DNA of 5,586 bases from Chloroflexota bacterium (lineage in GTDB: Bacteria > Chloroflexota > Dehalococcoidia > SZUA-161): the NCBI GenBank assembly GCA_003229915.1, contig QIGA01000143.1, forward strand, positions 1 through 5,586, written 5' to 3'. This document shows, one piece after another, positions 1 to 4,370 of this stretch. Numbering within the stretch: position 1 is the stretch's first letter; every line of letters starts with the position of its first letter. A model generated the notes under the pieces. The model worked only from the letters and a program-made list of their open reading frames with translations, was not told the DNA's origin and made no database searches. Made by a program: the position numbers and the translations under genes.

Positions 1-52
1 TCCAGACATACCTGACGTGACACCACCCCAATTCATTACTCCCTTTTATGTC

Positions 53-94
53 CCAAAAATAGCGATCAGAACACCAGTCAGTTGCTACATCTCA
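53..94 (+). repeat. left terminal inverted repeat of the MITE (copy 1)
   Basis: The core of this repeat (57-94) matches the reverse complement of 2689-2726 at 37 of 38 bases. It also matches the reverse complement of 1855-1897 with about four mismatches and one gap. It begins with an A-run followed by TAGCGATCAG. Confidence 0.85.
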
Positions 95-193
95 GTCTAA
101 GGGTGGGGGGAGCGCGGGGTGTAGGGGCGTCCTTCCACGGAAGGATGGAACACCCTAACGCCCGTGAGATTGCTTCGCTGCGCTCCTAAGAAA

Positions 194-1591
194 CTACCTC
201 CCCTGATTGGCTAGAGACCAGTGTATAGCCCATTGATTGAGCACGTGCTTTGATGTTCTTGAGGACGCGAGCTCGGTATTGTTGTTCATAGTATTCCTGA
301 CCGGCATCGACATAGTCCTCCCCGAACTTGAGCATGCGATAGATGTGGCATGGGCTGCAGCAGTGATGGCTTTGGGAGCTCCGAGACGTTGACGCATTCG
401 GCGGTAGAAAGCCCCGAGAGCGCTCTTGCTGCCGTGCAAACTTTGAGCGGCAATGCAGAGGGCTCGTGCAACGCGATTGGACACCTTATTCGTTTTCGTC
501 TTCTTCACTTTGCCTCCGGTGATGCGGTTATTGGGGCAAAGTCCAAGCCACGAGGCGAAGTGCTTTTCGGTGGGGAAAGGACTCATATCAAATCCGCACT
601 CCGAGACTACGGTCTGGGCGGTCATCGTGTCAATACCGTCTATCCTGGTGAGATCGACCCCGGTGATTCGAATGAGGTGAGACCGAAGGTCGAAGTGAGG
701 TTCGTTCTTGCGCCGTTTCCTACCTGACTTCTTCTTGGCAGACTCCGACTTCAGGGCATTCGGATCAGCTTTAGATTGGAAGGTGTGCATATACTGCTCA
801 ATCCGCTCGTCACACTCAGCTATCTTCTGCTGATAGAAATCATACAGATCAACGGCCTGTTTCAGGGCGAACAGGTGCTCCTCCCGATACTCCCCGGTCA
901 GCGCCTTGGCGATGGTCTCTTCGCTGTTCTTGACTTGAGGATGCCGCATCTGGGCCAACACCAGCGGATCACGCTCCCCGCCTACAATGGCCCGAATGAT
1001 ATTCATCCCTGTTACCCCGGTAACGTCACTGAGTACCTTGTGTAACTGAACATTCATCCGGTCCAGTGCCTTCTGCATCAGATGAATCTGCTTCGCGGCC
1101 GATTGTATCAGTTCACTTCTCTGGCGCCAGTAGCTGCGCAGCACTCCAATCTCCTCATCAGGGATGAACGCGCCGGACAGAAGCCCGAAGGAATGCAACT
1201 GTTGTATCCACTGACAGTCCAGAACGTCAGTCTTTCGCCCGGGAACATTCTTAACCCGCCGCGCGTCCACTAACTTCACCTCGAATCCGTATCGCTGCAG
1301 CACTTCACATACCGGCATCCAATACACCCCCGTGGATTCCATCGCCACGGTCTCAATGCCACACCTCTCTAGCCAGCGTGCCATCTGGTGCAAGTCCGAC
1401 GTGAAACAATCAAAACGCCGCACGCATTGCTCCTCTTGCCCTTCAGGCACTGCCACATAGTGCTCCTGCGAGCCAATATCGATCCCAGCAGCATTCGGAT
1501 TGATCCGTTGAAGGTCTCCTCTCACTCTTCCTTCGCCATGTCTTAACGCCCCCCATCCCTTAGCATTCGCTCCGGTGATCCCTTCTTCCAT
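194..1591 (-). CDS. IS110-family transposase (DEDD recombinase), frameshifted near the C-terminus
   Basis: This is the recombinase of the surrounding insertion sequence. IS110 enzymes pair an N-terminal RuvC-like DEDD domain with a C-terminal Transposase_20 domain and are directed by a structured RNA from the element's non-coding end. Counting from ATG 1591 (465 codons), the acidic set is visible as D38 (GIDIG), E85 (AMESTGVYW), and D122 and D125 (KTDVLD). The C-terminal domain follows around residues 310-415 (GIDTMTAQT, then SWLGLCPNN). The start is chosen because AAGGAGG (1599-1605) lies 7 bp before this ATG; an upstream GTG at 1630 has no such site. Two oddities reduce likely activity. A Thr (T358, RITGGK) stands where many relatives have the catalytic Ser. 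After AITAAAHA the frame is lost near 340-347, and the family-like tail IYRMLKFGEDYVDAG continues in another frame to a TAG at 186-188. Family assignment is secure; activity is doubtful. Confidence 0.92.
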   Translation of the reverse strand: MEEGITGANAKGWGALRHGEGRVRGDLQRINPNAAGIDIGSQEHYVAVPEGQEEQCVRRFDCFTSDLHQMARWLERCGIETVAMESTGVYWMPVCEVLQRYGFEVKLVDARRVKNVPGRKTDVLDCQWIQQLHSFGLLSGAFIPDEEIGVLRSYWRQRSELIQSAAKQIHLMQKALDRMNVQLHKVLSDVTGVTGMNIIRAIVGGERDPLVLAQMRHPQVKNSEETIAKALTGEYREEHLFALKQAVDLYDFYQQKIAECDERIEQYMHTFQSKADPNALKSESAKKKSGRKRRKNEPHFDLRSHLIRITGVDLTRIDGIDTMTAQTVVSECGFDMSPFPTEKHFASWLGLCPNNRITGGKVKKTKTNKVSNRVARALCIAAQSLHGSKSALGAFYRRMRQRLGAPKAITAAAHATSIACSSSGRTMSMPVRNTMNNNTELASSRTSKHVLNQWAIHWSLANQGR

Positions 1592-1598
1592 TAGAACG

Positions 1599-1605
1599 CC
1601 TCCTT
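1599..1605 (-). promoter_or_regulatory. ribosome binding site of the IS110 transposase
   Basis: AAGGAGG on the minus strand, 7 bp before ATG 1591. It decides the start in favour of this ATG over the in-frame GTG at 1630. Confidence 0.7.
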
Positions 1606-1609
1606 GTGA

Positions 1610-1780
1610 TAGGTTGTTTTCGGCGGACACTGACCCGGCGGAAGTCTATGGGGTAAGCTCCTAAACGGGATGACCACTGCTGGCCTCACCAATCAAGTAA
1701 CCTCCGGCCACCGGAACCATACTCGCAATCGGGCATAAGAACACCACTGATTATCCGGTCATAACTGTCAGTACCCCGCA
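1610..1780 (-). ncRNA. candidate IS110 bridge RNA (limits approximate)
   Basis: In IS110-group elements such as IS621 the non-coding left end, upstream of the transposase, encodes a bridge RNA with a target-binding loop followed by a donor-binding loop. This region has that position and strand. Two internal segments support it. Minus-strand ATTGCGAGTA (1729-1720) repeats the left joint (target, AG core, first two IS bases; 1849-1840). TTAGGAGC (1664-1657) repeats the right joint (last IS bases, AG core, target; 189-182). The target-like segment comes first, as in IS621. A small hairpin TCCGG-tgg-CCGGA (1715-1703) follows the first segment, and AATCA/TGATT (1752-1748 with 1695-1691) could close that loop. 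I could not identify the right-hand guides convincingly. The transcript ends are inferred from position only. Confidence 0.6.
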
Positions 1781-1819
1781 TGTATATCCTACAACACACT
1801 GAGTTGTTTCTTCAGTAAC

Positions 1820-1833
1820 CCCGACATGTCGGG
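1820..1833. repeat. 14-bp perfect palindrome at the IS110 left end
   Basis: CCCGACATGTCGGG is a perfect palindrome located 8 bp inside the left end of the element. It may be a binding site or a structural element of the end; its role is unknown. Confidence 0.5.
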
Positions 1834-1854
1834 ATGCTGTACTCGCAATGACAT

Positions 1855-1897
1855 TGAGATATGGAAACTGACTGGTGTCCTGATCGCTATTTTTTGG
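1855..1897 (-). repeat. right terminal inverted repeat of the MITE (copy 2)
   Basis: This is the inverted partner of 53-94, beginning 14 bp outside the left end of the IS110 insertion. Differences from copy 1 are concentrated at the inner end, where TTTCCATAT replaces TTGCTACAT. Confidence 0.85.
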
Positions 1898-1959
1898 TTG
1901 TCCTGAAGCCCCGCCAGCCATCGTCCATGAGTCCGATACTAAATGCATCTATATTAGAG

Positions 1960-1996
1960 AGGCTGGGTACCTTTCAAGGATACCCAGCCTTTGTTT
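1960..1996 (+). terminator. strong hairpin, possible intrinsic terminator
   Basis: A perfect 10-bp stem AGGCTGGGTA/TACCCAGCCT (1960-1969 with 1981-1990) is followed on the plus strand by TTGTTT. On the minus strand it lies 45 bp after the marR stop codon, but there it is followed by CTCTAATAT, which is a poor U-tract. It could end marR transcription, or protect marR from plus-strand transcription coming from the mobile region. Orientation is uncertain. Confidence 0.45.
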
Positions 1997-2034
1997 GGCG
2001 ATCGCGCGGCAGAATTGCAGGCTTTAGACTTCCC

Positions 2035-2544
2035 TTACCATTTCACAGGAATAGGTTTATCCTGATCGTAGGCCGTGGGCTTGCTTACCTCCATATGTAA
2101 TTCCTGTAGCATCTTGTCCCGCAGTGAGCGCAGACTCCCCTGGAGGCGTTTCTGCTCCTCTTCCGACATATCGGACACAACGCCGATGATCACTTTCTTG
2201 TACACTTCCACTCCAGGCCCACAAGCTTTCTCACCCTTAGCCGTCATCTTAATCTCGGTGAAGGGCTGCCCCTTGCGCTTCGGTATCCTTTTCACCAGGC
2301 CGTCTTTTTCCATCCTGTTAAGCAGACCTGCAACGGTTTGATTCTCACGGAACAACACGCGCGCTATCTCAGCAGGTTTCAACGTTCCCGGATAGTCCCT
2401 GCAAAGCCACAGGACAGCGGCCTGCTCAGGTGTGAGGCCTACTCTGGTGAGTTTCTCCTCAGCCACCTTACTTACCGCAATCCAAGTTTGACGAAGCATG
2501 TTCCACGTCGTCATAGCCGTCTCGCTAAACTGAAGCTCATACAT
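2035..2544 (-). CDS. MarR-family winged-helix transcriptional regulator
   Basis: This 169-residue protein has the MarR fold layout: an N-terminal dimerisation helix, a winged helix-turn-helix, and C-terminal helices completing the dimer interface. MarR proteins are cytoplasmic dimers that usually repress their own gene and nearby genes until a small ligand or oxidation releases them. LTPEQAAVLWLC (about 37-48) leads into LKPAEIARVLF (55-65). The recognition helix is ENQTVAGLLNRMEKDGLV (67-84), and the wing is KRKGQPFTEIKMT (89-101). I see no conserved Cys of the OhrR type. ATG 2544 is well supported by GGAGG (2551-2555) six bases upstream. The gene stands alone on its strand, divergent from the small membrane protein at 2802. 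The palindrome overlapping its -35 box suggests autoregulation. The ligand and other targets are unknown. The C-terminal tail after about residue 152 is polar and probably flexible. Confidence 0.9.
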   Translation of the reverse strand: MYELQFSETAMTTWNMLRQTWIAVSKVAEEKLTRVGLTPEQAAVLWLCRDYPGTLKPAEIARVLFRENQTVAGLLNRMEKDGLVKRIPKRKGQPFTEIKMTAKGEKACGPGVEVYKKVIIGVVSDMSEEEQKRLQGSLRSLRDKMLQELHMEVSKPTAYDQDKPIPVKW

Positions 2545-2579
2545 CCAATCCCTCCAAAGGTACGGATAATTTCTACTGC

Positions 2580-2608
2580 ATTATATCATAGGAGCTGCCA
2601 CCAATCAA
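2580..2608 (-). promoter_or_regulatory. marR promoter
   Basis: On the minus strand, TTGATT (2608-2603) is separated by 17 bp from a perfect TATAAT (2585-2580). A start near 2573 gives a leader of about 29 nt containing the GGAGG site. Confidence 0.75.
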
Positions 2609-2617
2609 AGAGATTGG
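2601..2617. promoter_or_regulatory. candidate MarR operator overlapping the -35 box
   Basis: CCAATC and GATTGG form a perfect 6-5-6 palindrome, 17 bp in all. It covers the marR -35 hexamer, which is where an autorepressor of this family typically binds. No second full copy lies in the window; a GATTGG half-site occurs at 2655-2660. Confidence 0.55.
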
Positions 2618-2640
2618 GACACAGGATATACCATCGACTG

Positions 2641-2734
2641 AGCCCCGAAATAGCGATTGGCTTTAAAAATCAGGGTTTTGGGTGTCATTGAGATGTAGCA
2701 ACTGACTGGTGTTCTGATCGCCATTTCGGGGGCT
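2641..2734. mobile_element. short inverted-repeat element (MITE-like), 94 bp
   Basis: The ends AGCCCCGAAATAGCGAT (2641-2657) and its inverted match at 2717-2734 agree with one substitution and one extra base. The right arm (2689-2726) matches the MITE end at 57-94 at 37 of 38 bases. The element has no coding capacity. It lies between the divergent marR and small-membrane-protein promoters. The left arm loses the match after about 17 bp, so it may be a derivative with an internal deletion or rearrangement. Confidence 0.55.
2689..2726 (-). repeat. third copy of the MITE end repeat
   Basis: The reverse complement of this segment matches 57-94 at 37 of 38 positions (TGG for TAG near the outer end). 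It is closer to copy 1 than copy 1 is to its own partner at 1855-1897. Confidence 0.85.
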
Positions 2735-2745
2735 GGTAGAGATAG

Positions 2746-2774
2746 TTGATAAAGGTCAGGAAATGTGATATAAG
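2746..2774 (+). promoter_or_regulatory. promoter of the small membrane protein gene
   Basis: TTGATA (2746-2751) and TATAAG (2769-2774) are separated by 17 bp. The -35 box starts 12 bp beyond the inverted-repeat element, so the element sits directly upstream of the core promoter. Confidence 0.65.
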
Positions 2775-2801
2775 CTTCGCAGTACGTGAAGGAGGTTCAC
2801 C

Positions 2802-3038
2802 ATGGGAGAAGAGAAAGAGGTTCAGGTCAGTGCCCAGACCACCATCGTCAAGCTGCTCAACTATGGCGCCATAGCCGTCCTCGCCATCGGTCTGGTTCAC
2901 GGAATTACCACGGCAGCGGGCTCAGAGTTCACGGCGGGCCCTCTCAAATTCGCAGCGTTCCTTTGGAGCACGCTCTGGGGGGTGTTTTTTGGCGGCGTCC
3001 TAGCTGGCCTCGCCGCATTGGTTTCCTCACGCAAATAG
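2802..3038 (+). CDS. small two-helix membrane protein of unknown function
   Basis: I do not recognise this 78-residue protein. It has a short charged start (MGEEKEVQ), a first hydrophobic helix at about 20-39 (YGAIAVLAIGLVHGITT), a short loop, a second helix at about 50-74 rich in Gly, Ala, Trp and Phe, and a basic end SSRK. Two membrane spans with both tails probably cytoplasmic are likely. There is no cleavage-type signal peptide and there are no cysteines. Coding status is supported by GAAGGAGG six bases before ATG 2802, a well-spaced promoter at 2746-2774, and a TAG stop just before a REP-like repeat begins. The gene is divergent from marR, a common arrangement for a regulator and its target, but no full copy of the putative operator lies on this side. 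Function is unassigned. Confidence 0.75.
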   Translation: MGEEKEVQVSAQTTIVKLLNYGAIAVLAIGLVHGITTAAGSEFTAGPLKFAAFLWSTLWGVFFGGVLAGLAALVSSRK

Positions 3039-3040
3039 CG

Positions 3041-3124
3041 CGTAGGTGGGTGCAGCGTAGCGAAACCCACCGTTAAGTTGTGCGTTTGGGGTGGTGGGTT
3101 CCATTTCATTCCACCCACCCTACG
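3041..3124. repeat. REP-like pair of hairpins (dispersed palindromic repeat)
   Basis: Two hairpins each have the 7-bp stem GGTGGGT/ACCCACC and a 13-base loop (3045-3071 and 3093-3119). The outer edges CGTAG and CTACG (3041-3045 and 3120-3124) also pair, so the whole unit is an imperfect palindrome. The loop sequence GCAGCGTAGCGAA resembles widespread dispersed genomic repeats. There is no T-run, so it is not a classical intrinsic terminator for the upstream gene, though it may stabilise the 3' end of its mRNA. Confidence 0.7.
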
Positions 3125-3157
3125 ATGCTAGAAACCCGTCTGGGAATTATGGGTGGG

Positions 3158-3201
3158 TTGGAGCATCCGCTCCAACTGTGCCTAGAGCATCTGCTCTAGG
3201 C
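3158..3201. repeat. two adjacent perfect hairpins downstream of the tRNA pair
   Basis: TTGGAGC-atcc-GCTCCAA (3158-3175) and GCCTAGAGCA-tc-TGCTCTAGGC (3180-3201) are neighbouring hairpins sharing a GAGCATCYGCTC core. They follow tRNA-Pro by 43-86 bp on the minus strand but lack a U-tract. They may act in 3' processing or weak termination; otherwise they are an unclassified repeat. Confidence 0.5.
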
Positions 3202-3243
3202 TCCCCCTCTGTTACGCAGAGAAACGGCGCTGGCTGCAGTTAA

Positions 3244-3321
3244 TGGTCGGGGTGGGCGGATTTGAACCGCCGACCTCATGGTCCCAAACCATGCGCGCTA
3301 ACCAGGCTGCGCTACACCCCG
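3244..3321 (-). tRNA. tRNA-Pro (anticodon TGG)
   Basis: The cloverleaf reads clearly. The acceptor CGGGGTG (3321-3315) pairs with CACCCCG (3254-3248). The anticodon stem CATGG/CCATG encloses the loop TTTGGGA, giving anticodon TGG, and the T-loop is TTCAAAT. Discriminator A and an encoded CCA follow (3247-3244). It is the second gene of a two-tRNA transcript, 15 bp after tRNA-Arg. Confidence 0.96.
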
Positions 3322-3336
3322 TTCGCCTCAACCAGA

Positions 3337-3411
3337 TGGCACCCCTGGCGGGACTCGAACCCACGCTCCTGGCTCCGGAGGCCAGTGCTCTATCCTCTGA
3401 GCTACAGGGGC
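3337..3411 (-). tRNA. tRNA-Arg (anticodon CCG)
   Basis: The acceptor GCCCCTG (3411-3405) pairs with CAGGGGT (3347-3341), ending in a G1-U72 wobble. The anticodon stem CTGGC/GCCAG encloses CTCCGGA, giving anticodon CCG. The T-arm GTGGG/CCCGC carries TTCGAGT. Discriminator G and an encoded CCA follow (3340-3337). Confidence 0.96.
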
Positions 3412-3419
3412 ACAACTGT

Positions 3420-3448
3420 ATAATACTATTCCTCTACCAAGCTTTCAA
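3420..3448 (-). promoter_or_regulatory. promoter of the tRNA-Arg/tRNA-Pro transcript
   Basis: TTGAAA (3448-3443) and TATTAT (3425-3420) are separated by 17 bp on the minus strand. Predicted initiation near 3413 is only about two bases before the mature tRNA-Arg 5' end, so there is almost no leader. Confidence 0.75.
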
Positions 3449-3497
3449 GGGCAGGGGCGCAAAGGACAGAGAAATGTAATCCAATACCCGAAAGGCG

Positions 3498-4322
3498 CTA
3501 CATCTCACGATGGGGTAGAGAATAGCGTTCGCCAGCAATTACGACTTTTCCATCTTGGACAAGCTTACTGAGGTGAGCCTGGATCTGCTTGTTGGCCAGC
3601 TCGGATAGGCGCTGGTCCAGCTCAGGATAGATGTCGGATACCAGTTCCGCTACGCTTCTCTCCCCTTGCTCCAGTATGGACAAAACCTGCTGTTCCCTCT
3701 CCAGACGATGAGCGATAAGCTCCTTGATCTTGCGTTCCGGCTCACGTACTAGCGGGCCATGGCCAGGGCAGATCAGGCTGATTCGAAGACCCAGCAGTTT
3801 CTTCAGCGAATCGAGATACTGTGCAACATCACCACCAGGCACATCGATGACAGATGTCCCAAAGCCTACGATATGATCCCCGGTGAACAGGATTCCACCC
3901 TCCCCCATATGGAAACAAATGCTGTCAAGGGTATGCCCCGGTGTGTGAACCACTTCCAGCCGAACACCACCGATGTCCAGAGTGTCCCCATCATCAACCA
4001 GACGATCTGCCATCACTCCATAGTTCTCCAACTGGGCTGCACCCGCAGAATGGACAACTATCTTGGCCCCTGTCGCCTCCCTAATACTTTGGCACCCCCC
4101 TACGTGGTCAGGGTGGGTGTGAGTGACCAGGATATATGACAGCTTCAGTGGGGCCAAGCTTTCGATATACTCAAGTCTCTCCTCAGTCGCCTCTGTGTCG
4201 AAATATCCCGAATCTATGAGTGCAGCTTCTCCACCAACCACAAGGTAGACATTGGGCGCATACATCCCCATAAATTTGCTGGCCCCTGCCGGAATCGCAT
4301 GAACTCCTGGCGCTATCTCCAT
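3498..4322 (-). CDS. MBL-fold metallo-hydrolase with C-terminal winged-helix region (LACTB2-like)
   Basis: This is a probably cytoplasmic, zinc-dependent hydrolase of the metallo-beta-lactamase superfamily. From ATG 4322 (274 residues) the metal ligands are in order: H68, H70, D72 and H73 in THTHPDH, H130 in TPGHT, D149 in FTGDH, and H188 in CPGHG. After about residue 195 comes a helical, charged segment and a winged-helix-like end (SILEQGERSVAELVSDIYP onward to VVIAGERYSL). This domain order resembles LACTB2-like proteins, some of which act on RNA or thioesters; the substrate here cannot be read. There is no signal peptide, so it is unlikely to be a secreted beta-lactamase. ATG 4322 is preferred because GGGGGAG lies five bases upstream; an in-frame GTG at 4328 is too close to that site. 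The gene follows terC by 48 bp with no terminator between, so they are probably co-transcribed. Confidence 0.9.
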   Translation of the reverse strand: MEIAPGVHAIPAGASKFMGMYAPNVYLVVGGEAALIDSGYFDTEATEERLEYIESLAPLKLSYILVTHTHPDHVGGCQSIREATGAKIVVHSAGAAQLENYGVMADRLVDDGDTLDIGGVRLEVVHTPGHTLDSICFHMGEGGILFTGDHIVGFGTSVIDVPGGDVAQYLDSLKKLLGLRISLICPGHGPLVREPERKIKELIAHRLEREQQVLSILEQGERSVAELVSDIYPELDQRLSELANKQIQAHLSKLVQDGKVVIAGERYSLPHREM

Positions 4323-4370
4323 CTCCACTCCCCCACAGACCTTATATCAGCAAGAAGCCGAATACTGGGC

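Larger units (their letters stand above)
186..1841 (-). mobile_element. IS110-family insertion sequence, about 1656 bp
   Basis: The element encodes a DEDD/Transposase_20 protein on the minus strand. Its limits can be read from a split host repeat. On the minus strand the left flank ends TGTCATTGCGAG and the right flank begins GAGCGCAGCGAAGC; joined, they give the familiar GTCATTGCGAGGAGC... dispersed repeat. The two joints share only AG (CT at 186-187 and at 1842-1843 on the plus strand), as expected for IS110 recombination at a dinucleotide core with no longer target duplication. There are no long terminal inverted repeats. The non-coding left end is long (1592-1841) and the right end almost absent, which is the IS110-group rather than the IS1111-group arrangement. 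The exact ends depend on my recollection of the intact host repeat. Confidence 0.85.
53..1897. mobile_element. MITE-like element with about 42-bp terminal inverted repeats, split by an IS110 insertion
   Basis: Bases 53-94 and 1855-1897 are inverted copies of each other, matching at about 38 of 43 positions with one single-base gap. When the IS110 element (186-1841) is removed, about 189 bp remain between and including these ends, with no room for a transposase gene. This is the layout of a MITE mobilised by an enzyme encoded elsewhere. The interior holds G-rich sequence, a TCCTTCC/GGAAGGA hairpin near 130-146 and a GTCATTGCGAG/GAAGCAATCTC palindrome. TGTCC flanks both ends directly (49-53 and 1899-1903) and could be a target duplication, but that is weak. 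A related arm occurs at 2689-2726. The repeat pattern is seen directly; mobility is inferred. Confidence 0.6.

Noticed and set aside
350..1273. Plus-strand open frames inside the transposase gene.
   Set aside because: They are antisense shadows of a clearly recognisable transposase frame and show no recognisable protein features.
1696..1703. TTACTT after the small hairpin as the right target guide.
   Set aside because: Only about three consecutive pairs, including a wobble, would form with the right target, which is not better than chance.
1770..1774. GTACT (minus strand) as the right donor guide of the bridge RNA.
   Set aside because: It is complementary to the first bases after the core, but it is only five bases long, partly self-complementary, and lies before the target loop rather than in the donor loop.
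3041..3201. A CRISPR array.
   Set aside because: The repeated stems are few, unequally spaced and inverted; there are no regular direct repeats with spacers.
3244..3411. tRNA genes as an integration site for a genomic island.
   Set aside because: No repeat of either tRNA 3' end and no integrase gene is present in the window.
3212..3479. Open reading frames on both strands across 3212-3479.
   Set aside because: They run through two unambiguous tRNA genes and have no ribosome sites; they are chance frames.
4323..4370. A separate promoter for the MBL hydrolase gene (TATAAG near 4345).
   Set aside because: No acceptable -35 box lies at the right distance, so read-through from terC is the simpler explanation.
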